NCBI RefSeq assembly: GCF_025567265.1
Contig: NZ_JAOQJW010000001.1
Location: 62,001-126,000, forward strand
Source: Dorea_A amylophila
GTDB taxonomy: Bacteria; Bacillota; Clostridia; Lachnospirales; Lachnospiraceae
Length of the DNA stretch: 64,000 nt
Direction: 5' to 3'
Shown here: piece by piece, positions 1-7,528 of the stretch
Layout: every line of letters starts with the position of its first letter
Numbering within the stretch: position 1 is the first letter of the stretch
Notes under the pieces: generated by a model
Database searches by the model: none
What the model was told of the DNA's origin: nothing
The model's input: only the letters and a program-made list of their open reading frames with translations
Made by a program: the position numbers and the translations under genes

Positions 1-353
1 ATACAATTGTACGTATCAAATCGATCCTGAATAAATACCAGTCACAGGGAAATAGTCTGGATGGACTGAAAGTACAGGAAGCATATGCGGATTGTGAAAA
101 AGCTCTGATGCTGGAAGCTGCAAAATATAATGATGTGATGGCGAATGCATTCCAGGATCTTGCACCGCATAAGATCTGTGCATACATTTATGATCTTGCC
201 AATGCATTCAATCGTTTTTATCATGAGACAAAGATTCTGGCAGAAGAAGATGCCGGAAAACAAAAGAGTTATATTGCGCTTCTGAAAGTGACGAAGGATG
301 TACTGGAAGCTTGTATCGACGTACTTGGATTTGAAGCACCGGAGAGGATGTAG
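1..353 (+). CDS. argS: Arginyl-tRNA synthetase, C-terminal end (partial)
   Basis: This is the last 116 or so codons of a reading frame that enters the window from the left (frame beginning at base 3) and stops at TAG 351-353. The translated tail is all-helical. Its phrases (HKICAYIYDLANAFNRFYHE and VLEACIDVLGFEAPERM) are characteristic of the DALR anticodon-binding domain that closes class I arginyl-tRNA synthetases. ArgRS charges tRNA-Arg with arginine in the cytosol. The catalytic HIGH and KMSKS regions lie outside the window. The alanyl-tRNA editing gene follows after 5 bases and is probably co-transcribed. Identification rests on the C-terminal domain alone but is fairly secure. Confidence 0.9.
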   Translation, partial: TIVRIKSILNKYQSQGNSLDGLKVQEAYADCEKALMLEAAKYNDVMANAFQDLAPHKICAYIYDLANAFNRFYHETKILAEEDAGKQKSYIALLKVTKDVLEACIDVLGFEAPERM

Positions 354-358
354 GAAAA

Positions 359-1513
359 ATGACAGAGAAATTATTTTATGAGGACAGTCACAGAACTGAA
401 TTTACAGCAAAAGTAATTTCCTGTGAAGAAGCGAAGGATGGTTTCTGTGTGGTGCTGGATCAGACAGCATTCTTCCCGGAAGGTGGCGGTCAGTATGCCG
501 ACACGGGCATTCTCGGCAATACAGAAGTTACCGATGTGCACGAAAAAAATGATGTGATCTTTCATTCTGTGACAGCACCATTGGAAGTGGGAAGTATAGT
601 ATCCGGTAAGATCAACTGGAAAGAACGCTTTGAGAAGATGCAGCAGCATACAGGAGAACATATAGTGTCCGGTATTGTGCATGAAAGATTTGGCTATAAT
701 AATGTCGGTTTCCATCTGGGAGCCGACTATTGTACCATGGATTTTGACGGACCGATCAGTAAAGCGCAGCTGAAAGAAATCGAGGCAGCAGCCAATGAAG
801 CAGTATACCGGAATCTGGAAGTTGAGGTTCTGTATCCATCCAAAGAGGAATTGAAAGATATGGATTACCGCAGTAAGATCGAGATTGAAGGTCAGGTTCG
901 TATCGTGAAGATTCCGGGATATGATGTATGTGCATGCTGTGCTCCGCACGTGAAGACAACCGGTGAGATCGGAGCTGTCAAACTGGTAAGCATGGTAAGT
1001 TATAAAGGCGGTGAACGCATTACGATGCTTTGCGGAAGACGTGCCATGAGAGACTATGAGAAAAAGGATGCCATGACAAAAGAAATTTCAACCATGTTGT
1101 GTGCGAAAGAATATGAAGTGGCAGAAGCGGTCGGCAGACTGAAGAATGAGCAGACACGTATGAAGAGTCAGATTGCAGAACTGCAGCAGAAACTTCTGAA
1201 GTTTTGTGTGGCAGAGATACCGGTGGATGAGAAGATTGTGACTGTATTTGACGGATCTTTATCGGGAAATCTTCCGAGAGAGATGATGAACCAACTGCTG
1301 GATAAAGGGGCAGTCATCTGCGCGGTATTTGCAGGAACGGACGAGGAGGGGTATCGCTATGTGATCGGAAGCAGAAGTGAAGATGTCCGTTCAATCAGTA
1401 AAACGTTAAACAGTACATTAGAAGGACGCGGCGGCGGAAAGCCGGAGATGGTCCAGGGTTCTGTGAAAGGAACAGAAGACGCCGTGAAAGAAATAATTGC
1501 ACGGTATCAGTAG
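359..1513 (+). CDS. Alanyl-tRNA editing protein (AlaX-like, with DHHA1 domain)
   Basis: A 384-residue free-standing trans-editing factor that hydrolyses mischarged Ser- or Gly-tRNA-Ala. Residues 1-235 match the AlaRS second-additional/editing domain. The zinc-binding motif HTGEH (HxxxH) is followed by CCAPH (CxxxH). A coiled linker (about 240-285) leads to a DHHA1 domain ending in the glycine-rich GRGGGKPEMVQGS, as at the AlaRS C-terminus. This long architecture corresponds to the AlaX-L type. No aminoacylation core is present, so it is not AlaRS itself. It starts 5 bases after the argS stop with only a weak AGGAA ribosome site, which suggests translational coupling. Family assignment is strong; the exact substrate is inferred. 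Confidence 0.92.
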   Translation: MTEKLFYEDSHRTEFTAKVISCEEAKDGFCVVLDQTAFFPEGGGQYADTGILGNTEVTDVHEKNDVIFHSVTAPLEVGSIVSGKINWKERFEKMQQHTGEHIVSGIVHERFGYNNVGFHLGADYCTMDFDGPISKAQLKEIEAAANEAVYRNLEVEVLYPSKEELKDMDYRSKIEIEGQVRIVKIPGYDVCACCAPHVKTTGEIGAVKLVSMVSYKGGERITMLCGRRAMRDYEKKDAMTKEISTMLCAKEYEVAEAVGRLKNEQTRMKSQIAELQQKLLKFCVAEIPVDEKIVTVFDGSLSGNLPREMMNQLLDKGAVICAVFAGTDEEGYRYVIGSRSEDVRSISKTLNSTLEGRGGGKPEMVQGSVKGTEDAVKEIIARYQ

Positions 1514-1533
1514 CCGGATGACAAGTCCTGTAG

Positions 1534-1561
1534 CCGGAAGAAGCTTTAAGCTTCTTCGCGG
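1534..1561. terminator. Hairpin at the convergent alaX/tetR junction
   Basis: GAAGAAGCTT (1537-1546) is complementary to AAGCTTCTTC (1548-1557), with short flanking CCG/CGG pairs. The hairpin overlaps the stop codon of the minus-strand tetR gene and lies just after the alaX stop. There is no U-run on either side, so termination is only plausible. It is listed because convergent junctions in this window otherwise carry either a bidirectional terminator or the large repeat. Confidence 0.35.
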
Positions 1562-2148
1562 TGACTCCGGATGATCAGGCGGACCGTACGGTACAGGAAC
1601 GGCTTGTACGCTTCGATAGATACAGGCTCTTCAAAGAGGATAGAATTATATCCGGTAGAACCGGCCAGTTCGAGGATCGTGAACAGCATGATGTCAATAT
1701 CTTTATAATTATAGGTGTCGGCTTCTACCAGTTCAAGATATCTTTCATAAAAGATCTTGTCGGATTCTTCTTCTGACCAGAAAGCAGACTTTAAGGCACC
1801 CATTACAAGATTTTTAGAAATGAAATTCAGCAATGGCTTGTTGTTGACCAGAATATTGATGATGTCATCGATAATAAAGACAAGCTGATCTTCCAGACCG
1901 GTGATGCCGGAATTTTCCAATGCAACGGCAGCATGATCAAACAGTTCTTTTGTCTTATGTGCGATCAGCTTGTTTTTGATATCATATTTGTCCTTGAAAT
2001 ATAGATAGAACGTTCCTTTCGCTACACCAGCCTTTTCAACAATGTCGGAAATGGCAGTTGAATTAATTCCTTTTGTGGTAAATAATTCATATGCGGTGCG
2101 AAAGAGCGCTTCCTTTTTTTTCTTTTTGTTTTCTTCGACTCTTCCCAT
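1546..2148 (-). CDS. TetR/AcrR family transcriptional regulator
   Basis: A 200-residue regulator with the usual TetR layout. Residues 9-55 form the DNA-binding helix-turn-helix; the recognition segment GVAKGTFYLYFKDKYDI is nearly the family consensus. The remaining C-terminal helices form a ligand-binding and dimerisation core that I cannot assign to a ligand. It is transcribed divergently from the methyltransferase gene at 2381, and the shared intergenic region holds a short palindrome (2289-2301). This arrangement suggests autoregulation and perhaps control of the neighbour. No efflux pump is adjacent. The family is certain; the target is unknown. Confidence 0.92.
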   Translation of the reverse strand: MGRVEENKKKKKEALFRTAYELFTTKGINSTAISDIVEKAGVAKGTFYLYFKDKYDIKNKLIAHKTKELFDHAAVALENSGITGLEDQLVFIIDDIINILVNNKPLLNFISKNLVMGALKSAFWSEEESDKIFYERYLELVEADTYNYKDIDIMLFTILELAGSTGYNSILFEEPVSIEAYKPFLYRTVRLIIRSHREEA

Positions 2149-2288
2149 GAGTAATCAGACTTCTTTCTTGAAATTCTTAAATCTATAGTTCTTAATTCAT
2201 TATATAAAATTCATTCGAACAAGATATTAAAGTAATATATTCAATAAAATAAGTATAACAAATTGCAGATAAGAAGTCAAAAACAAAT

Positions 2289-2301
2289 TGACTAATGGTC
2301 A
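2289..2301. promoter_or_regulatory. Candidate TetR operator palindrome
   Basis: TGAC-TAATG-GTCA is a short interrupted palindrome in the divergent tetR/methyltransferase intergenic region. It lies just upstream of the -35 of the methyltransferase promoter. Divergent TetR regulators commonly bind such sites, but the assignment here is by position and symmetry only. Confidence 0.35.
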
Positions 2302-2312
2302 TATTTTCTACG

Positions 2313-2341
2313 TTGCCTTTTTTACTGATAGCAGATATAAT
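2313..2341 (+). promoter_or_regulatory. Sigma-A promoter for the methyltransferase gene
   Basis: TTGCCT (2313-2318) and TATAAT (2336-2341) are separated by 17 bases, about 40 bases upstream of the strong ribosome site and ATG at 2381. The -10 is perfect and the -35 matches at four positions. Confidence 0.6.
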
Positions 2342-2380
2342 AGAAATGTTAAATATGCAAGGATTTATAAGGAGGAAGAG

Positions 2381-3139
2381 ATGGAGGCATATACAAGTTT
2401 TGCCGAGGTCTATGATACATTCATGGATAATGTGCCATATGAGGAATGGGCAGATTATCTGGAAGACAGATTAAAAGAATATGGAATAAGAGACGGGCTG
2501 GTTCTGGAACTGGGATGCGGAACCGGAAGCATGACGGAACTGCTGGCAGAAAAAGGATATGATATGATCGGGGTGGATAATTCCGAAGACATGCTGGAAA
2601 TCGCAATGGAGAAGCGTATCGAGAGTGGACATGATATCCTCTATCTGTTACAGAATATGCAGGAGTTCGAATTATATGGAACAGTGAGAGCTATTGTCAG
2701 TGTATGTGACTGTGTAAATTATGTGACAGATAAAAATGAATTGCAGGAAGTATTCTGCCTGGTCAATAATTATCTGGACCCGCAGGGAATCTTTATCTTT
2801 GATTTTAATACAGAATATAAGTACAGAGAAATTCTGGGTAATCAGGTAATCGCAGAAGACAGGGATGAGTGTAGCTTTATCTGGGAAAATTATTATAACC
2901 ATACATCGATGATCAATGAATACGAACTGACATTATTTGTCCGCGAGGATGAAGAGGAAGCACTGTACAGAAAGTATCAGGAGAGTCATTTCCAGAAAGC
3001 ATATACACTCAGAGAAATCAGAACACTAATTGAAAAAGCGGGTCTGAAATTCGTTGCAGCTTATGATGCGTATACAAAGAAAGCACCGATGCATACGAGT
3101 GAACGGATCACCGTGATCGCAAGAGAGCATGGTAAATAA
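2381..3139 (+). CDS. Class I SAM-dependent methyltransferase
   Basis: A 252-residue cytosolic methyltransferase of the type-11/25 class. The SAM-binding motif I is VLELGCGTGSMTELL near residue 40, followed by the acidic end of strand 2 (MIGVDNSEDML). The substrate is not evident. The start was placed at 2381 because AAGGAGGAAGAG precedes it; the longer open frame from 2288 would run through the promoter. hslO and nadE follow in the same direction, but a 62-base gap with a small hairpin (3144-3161) separates this gene from hslO. The methyltransferase fold is certain and the specific reaction unknown. Confidence 0.85.
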   Translation: MEAYTSFAEVYDTFMDNVPYEEWADYLEDRLKEYGIRDGLVLELGCGTGSMTELLAEKGYDMIGVDNSEDMLEIAMEKRIESGHDILYLLQNMQEFELYGTVRAIVSVCDCVNYVTDKNELQEVFCLVNNYLDPQGIFIFDFNTEYKYREILGNQVIAEDRDECSFIWENYYNHTSMINEYELTLFVREDEEEALYRKYQESHFQKAYTLREIRTLIEKAGLKFVAAYDAYTKKAPMHTSERITVIAREHGK

Positions 3140-3201
3140 TAGAGATGAGAAGTAACTCATCGGAATAAAAATAGAAAAACAGAAGAAGGAAAGGAATATA
3201 T

Positions 3202-4080
3202 ATGAACGACTATATCGTAAGAGCAACCGCAGCAGACGGCCAGGTAAGAGCGTTTGCTGCAACAACAAAAGAACTTGTGGAAGCGGCCAGAGAACATCAT
3301 AATACCAGCCCGGTGGCAACCGCAGCACTGGGAAGACTTCTTACTGCAGGAGCTATGATGGGAAGTATGATGAAGAATGATACAGATATGCTGACACTTC
3401 AGGTAAGAGGAGACGGACCGCTTGGCGGGATTACAGTTACTGCGGACAGCAAGGGAGATGTGAAAGGTTATGTAAATCATCCGGATGTCATGCTGCCGCC
3501 AAAGAATGGAAAGCTGGATGTAGGCGGTGCTGTCGGAATCGGACTTCTCCAGGTTATCAAAGATATGGGACTCAAAGAGCCATACTCCGGACAGACCATT
3601 CTGGTATCCAGTGAAATTGCGGAAGATCTGACGTACTATTTTGCCAATTCGGAGCAGGTGCCATCCTCGGTAGGACTTGGGGTGTTGATGGATAAAGATA
3701 ATACAGTGGCATGTGCAGGAGGCTTCATTATCCAGATGATGCCATTTGCAAAGGAAGAGACGATCAGTCAGATTGAGGAAAATCTGAAGAATATCACATC
3801 TGTAACGGATCATCTGAAAAAAGGTGAAACACCAGAGCAGATCCTGGAAATCCTGCTTGGAAATCTCGGACTTGAAATTACAAGTACAATGCCGACAAAA
3901 TTCTATTGTAATTGCTCAAAAGAAAGAGTAGAAAAGGCTGTGATCAGTGTCGGAAAGAAAGAAATCCAGGATATGATAGATGACGGTCAGGATATAGAAG
4001 TAAAATGTCATTTCTGTAATACGGCATATAAATACAGCGTAGAAGAGTTGAAAGATATCTTAAAACGCTGTAAACGATAA
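3202..4080 (+). CDS. hslO: Hsp33 redox-regulated chaperone
   Basis: A 292-residue holdase activated by oxidative unfolding. The N-terminal core (about 1-230) begins with the typical NDYIVRATAADGQVRAFAA. The C-terminal redox switch carries all four zinc cysteines as C236-N-C238 and C269-HF-C272, the hallmark CxC/CxxC pair of Hsp33. Length is normal for the family. It protects unfolding proteins from aggregation in the cytosol under oxidant stress. The gene has a GAAGGAAAGG ribosome site and sits 11 bases before nadE, so the two probably share a transcript. Confidence 0.97.
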   Translation: MNDYIVRATAADGQVRAFAATTKELVEAAREHHNTSPVATAALGRLLTAGAMMGSMMKNDTDMLTLQVRGDGPLGGITVTADSKGDVKGYVNHPDVMLPPKNGKLDVGGAVGIGLLQVIKDMGLKEPYSGQTILVSSEIAEDLTYYFANSEQVPSSVGLGVLMDKDNTVACAGGFIIQMMPFAKEETISQIEENLKNITSVTDHLKKGETPEQILEILLGNLGLEITSTMPTKFYCNCSKERVEKAVISVGKKEIQDMIDDGQDIEVKCHFCNTAYKYSVEELKDILKRCKR

Positions 4081-4091
4081 GGAGAAAAGTC

Positions 4092-6017
4092 ATGAGAGAC
4101 GGGTTTGTAAAAGTGGCAGCAGTAACTCCAGATATCCGTGTGGCGGATGTTGCCTATAATACACAAAATATCTGTAAGATGATTGATGAGACTGTTGCAA
4201 AAGGAGCAAAAGTTATCGTATTTCCGGAATTATGTGTAACGGGATATACCTGCAGTGATCTTTTTACGCAGGACATTTTGTTAAAGAAATCGAAAGAAGC
4301 ACTGTTTAAAATAGCCGAATATACAAAAGAGAAGGATGCGATTATATTTATCGGGGTTCCACTTGCCATAGATGGAGAACTTTATAATGTCGCAGCAGCT
4401 TTGAATCATGGTAAGATCCTTGGCCTTACGACGAAGACATTTCTCCCGAATTATGGGGAGTTTTATGAAATGCGGCAGTTCCGTCCGGGACCGGATAAGG
4501 CGAGATGGATCACACTGGATGGAAAGCAGATCCCGTTCGGACCACAGCTTTTATTCGTGGCAGATCAGATGGAAGAATTGGTAATCTCCGCAGAAATCTG
4601 TGAGGATGTATGGTCGCCGGTTCCGCCAAGTACACTTGCAGCAAGAGAAGGAGCAACTGTGATCGTGAATTGTTCTGCAAGCGATGAGACGATCGGTAAA
4701 GCATCTTATCGTGAAAGCCTGATCGAAGGACAGTCAGCGAGACTGATCTGCGGATACATTTATGCCAATGCCGGAGAGGGAGAGTCTACGACAGATCTGG
4801 TATTCGGAGGACATAATATTATTGCGGAGAACGGAACAACACTTGTGGCGAGTGATCGCTTCGTAAATGAAGTGATTTATACAGAATTGGATGTGAAGCG
4901 CCTGTTAAGCGAGCGACGTAAGAATACAACATTCCAGACAGAAAAAGAAAGAATGCTGATCCGTATTCCATTTTCAATCCATGTGGAAGAGACGGAACTT
5001 ACCAGAAAATTTGCTTCCAGACCGTTTGTTCCAAGTGTGATGGCAGAGAGAAATTTACGTTGTGAAGAGATTCTGACAATTCAGGCAATGGGACTGAAGA
5101 AACGTCTTGCACATGCACATGCAAAGAGTGCGGTTGTCGGAATCTCCGGCGGACTGGATTCTACACTTGCGCTTCTTGTGTCCGCAAAGGCATTTGATGC
5201 ACTTGGAATGGACCGCAGTGGAATTACAGCGGTAACAATGCCATGTTTTGGAACAACGGACAGAACTTATCAGAATGCATGTAAGATGTCACTGAAACTG
5301 GGAGCAACACTGCGTGAGATTCCGGTGGGGGCAGCAGTAGAGCAGCATTTTAAAGATATCGGACATGATCCGGAAGATCACAGTGTAACCTATGAAAATT
5401 CTCAGGCAAGAGAAAGAACACAGGTACTGATGGATGTTGCAAATCAGACCGGTGGAATTGTAATTGGTACAGGAGATATGTCTGAACTTGCTCTTGGATG
5501 GGCGACTTATAACGGAGACCATATGTCTATGTATGGAGTCAATGCGTCGGTTCCAAAGACACTGGTACGCCATCTGGTCCATTATTATGCGGATACCTGT
5601 AAAGACCAGGAATTAAAAGATGTCTTGTATGATGTACTGGACACACCGGTGAGTCCGGAACTTCTTCCGCCAAAAGACGGTGAGATTGCCCAAAAGACAG
5701 AGGATCTGGTCGGGCCGTATGAGCTGCATGACTTCTTCTTGTATTATCTGCTGAGATTCAGTTATGAACCGGGTAAGATATACCGTATTGCGAGATATGC
5801 ATTTGACGGTGAATATGATGATGCAACCATTTACAAATGGTTATATACGTTCTGCAGACGATTCTTCATCCAGCAGTTTAAACGCTCCTGTCTGCCGGAC
5901 GGACCAAAGGTAGGAACTGTGGCACTGTCTCCAAGAGGTGACTGGAGAATGCCGAGTGATGCATGCGCGGAAGTATGGCTGAGAGATCTGGAGAAGGCGA
6001 AGCCGGTAGGGATGTAA
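4092..6017 (+). CDS. nadE: Glutamine-dependent NAD+ synthetase
   Basis: A 641-residue two-domain enzyme that converts deamido-NAD to NAD+ using glutamine and ATP, the final step of NAD synthesis. The N-terminal nitrilase-type glutaminase (about 1-290) shows the catalytic Glu in FPELCVTGYT and the nucleophile Cys in AEICEDVW. The C-terminal synthetase (about 320-640) carries the PP-loop GISGGLDSTLAL. Length matches bacterial glutamine-dependent NadE. It follows hslO by 11 bases with a GGAG ribosome site. The TAA stop touches the left terminus of the large repeat at 6018, so nothing separates the gene from the element. Confidence 0.97.
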   Translation: MRDGFVKVAAVTPDIRVADVAYNTQNICKMIDETVAKGAKVIVFPELCVTGYTCSDLFTQDILLKKSKEALFKIAEYTKEKDAIIFIGVPLAIDGELYNVAAALNHGKILGLTTKTFLPNYGEFYEMRQFRPGPDKARWITLDGKQIPFGPQLLFVADQMEELVISAEICEDVWSPVPPSTLAAREGATVIVNCSASDETIGKASYRESLIEGQSARLICGYIYANAGEGESTTDLVFGGHNIIAENGTTLVASDRFVNEVIYTELDVKRLLSERRKNTTFQTEKERMLIRIPFSIHVEETELTRKFASRPFVPSVMAERNLRCEEILTIQAMGLKKRLAHAHAKSAVVGISGGLDSTLALLVSAKAFDALGMDRSGITAVTMPCFGTTDRTYQNACKMSLKLGATLREIPVGAAVEQHFKDIGHDPEDHSVTYENSQARERTQVLMDVANQTGGIVIGTGDMSELALGWATYNGDHMSMYGVNASVPKTLVRHLVHYYADTCKDQELKDVLYDVLDTPVSPELLPPKDGEIAQKTEDLVGPYELHDFFLYYLLRFSYEPGKIYRIARYAFDGEYDDATIYKWLYTFCRRFFIQQFKRSCLPDGPKVGTVALSPRGDWRMPSDACAEVWLRDLEKAKPVGM

Positions 6018-6633
6018 TTGGGATTTAATTTATTAACTGGGGAAGCGGCCTCTCAGTCCTTGAAGGAAACAATAGATAAGGCTTCTTGTTCAGGTTCCAT
6101 ACCATAAGAAACACTAAGAGAGTCAGAAGCACCTAAAAGCAAAGGAACTACGCTCAAACTCGGCGTTCGCCTCAAACACGTTCGCTTCGTTCCTTTAACG
6201 GTGCTTCTGACTCTCTAACTGTTTCTAACGGCATTTCACATTCACAATAATCCTTATCTATTGTTTCCTTCAAGTCGTGAATGGCAGCGAATGTTAATAA
6301 ATAAAATGCCCGGAAGTGTAACCCAGTGGAGGCCACTACGGTTACGCAATTGCCATTTCATTCGTAAGGCATTTGATACACACGGAATAAAACTTGGAAA
6401 GGTGTTCCAGTGAATGTGAAAGAGGCGTTGGTAATTCTTAAGGGGCAAAATTCTGCGTTGGGTTTTCAAAATTTGACTGTCTGAGGCGTATGCCGAGTTT
6501 CAAATTTTGAAAGCCTGCTTTTAGCAGAATTTTGCCCCTTTAGAATTGACCCGCCGATGGAACCTGAGCAGGAACGCCTTTCCAAGCTTTATTCCGGTTC
6601 GGGTATCCACAGCCTTCCTGAATTAAATCCCAA
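6018..6633. repeat. Large hairpin-rich interspersed repeat, copy 1 (complete)
   Basis: A 616-bp non-coding element bounded by perfect 13-bp terminal inverted repeats (TTGGGATTTAATT and AATTAAATCCCAA). It contains three hairpin modules. Hairpin A has perfect 23-nt arms at 6059-6081 and 6252-6274, with an inner stem around AGAGAGTCAGAAGCACC. Hairpin C (about 6303-6373) is built on GTAACC/GGTTAC with AAATGCC/GGCATTT outside. Hairpin B has stacked stems 6384-6408 with 6571-6595, 6433-6456 with 6524-6547, and 6464-6476 with 6500-6512. It fills exactly the space between the stop codons of nadE (+) and the S1 gene (-). No transposase or convincing ORF is present. Two further copies lie at 31871 and 37052. 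I do not recognise a named family. Confidence 0.93.
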
Positions 6634-7329
6634 CTAATCTAATTTCAACCCTTTGAATAAATCTCCGAGACTTGTACCAATCTCCTCAGCTTTAGGAATC
6701 TCTACATGGATTTCCTCTTCTTCTTTTTTCTCTTCTTCAAGAGCTTTCATGCTGAGACTGATCTTACCGTCTTTTACGCCGATGATCTTTACATTTACCT
6801 CATCTCCGACATTTAACACATCAGAAGGTGATTTGATCCGTTTTAAACTGATCTGGGAGATGTGTACCAGTCCGGAGAGTCCGTCGCCGAGATCTACAAA
6901 TGCGCCGTAGTTCTGAAGACTTTCTACCGTACCAGTTACTATGCTGCCGACTTTAACAGCTGCAATTCGGGCTTCTCTTTCTTTTCTTGCTTTTTCCTGT
7001 AGGATCTCACGTGCAGAGAGCACAAGACGGTTATTGGCTTCATCTACATCAATGACCCTGACTTCAATATCTTTTAACAGATATGTTTCCAGATCTTCGA
7101 TATAAGAAAGAGATAATCTGGATGCAGGAATGAATCCGCGGATTCCCTCGATCATGGCAATGGCTCCGCCGTTCACGATTCCTTCTACTTTTACAGGCAG
7201 GATCGTGCCTTTTTCCATATAAGATTTTACTACGTTCCATGGATTTGCATCATCGAAATGTTCCTCAAGGTCAGCCATTGTAACAGCTGCTTCTGTCTGT
7301 GTTTGTTCGTGTAATAATTCTTCGCTCAT
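6634..7329 (-). CDS. S1 RNA-binding domain protein (short RpsA-like)
   Basis: A 231-residue protein with two S1 OB-fold domains. The first is at about residues 38-108 (ILPVKVEGIVNGGAIAMIEG) and the second at about 127-199 (GSIVTGTVESLQNYGAFVDL), followed by an acidic Lys/Glu tail. It is much shorter than the four- to six-domain ribosomal protein S1 but resembles the short S1 homologues that Firmicutes carry in its place. A role in binding mRNA or structured RNA near the ribosome is likely, though not specific from sequence. It is a single minus-strand gene convergent with nadE, its stop abutting repeat copy 1. Confidence 0.88.
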   Translation of the reverse strand: MSEELLHEQTQTEAAVTMADLEEHFDDANPWNVVKSYMEKGTILPVKVEGIVNGGAIAMIEGIRGFIPASRLSLSYIEDLETYLLKDIEVRVIDVDEANNRLVLSAREILQEKARKEREARIAAVKVGSIVTGTVESLQNYGAFVDLGDGLSGLVHISQISLKRIKSPSDVLNVGDEVNVKIIGVKDGKISLSMKALEEEKKEEEEIHVEIPKAEEIGTSLGDLFKGLKLD

Positions 7330-7528
7330 AGTGTAATAATTCCCTTCTTAGTAATAGTAAGAACATGCAAATAACATGTTCTCCAGTATTAATTTCAGTA
7401 TAGCATAGAACCATAATATTGTTCAAAGAAAAATACGAAATACATGGAAATAAAGGTTGACGAAACTTCAAAAAGATGGCAAGCTTAATACTTGAAGGAT
7501 ATAAGCAAAAGGATGTGAAAGATAAAAG

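Noticed and set aside
6254..6469. Minus-strand ORF of 71 codons inside repeat copy 1, with a similar 64-codon ORF in copy 2 (32107-32301)
   Set aside because: The shared peptide pieces follow from nucleotide identity of the repeats. The ends differ, several substitutions change amino acids, and the hairpin arms explain the conservation. In copy 3 the frame runs into the N gap.
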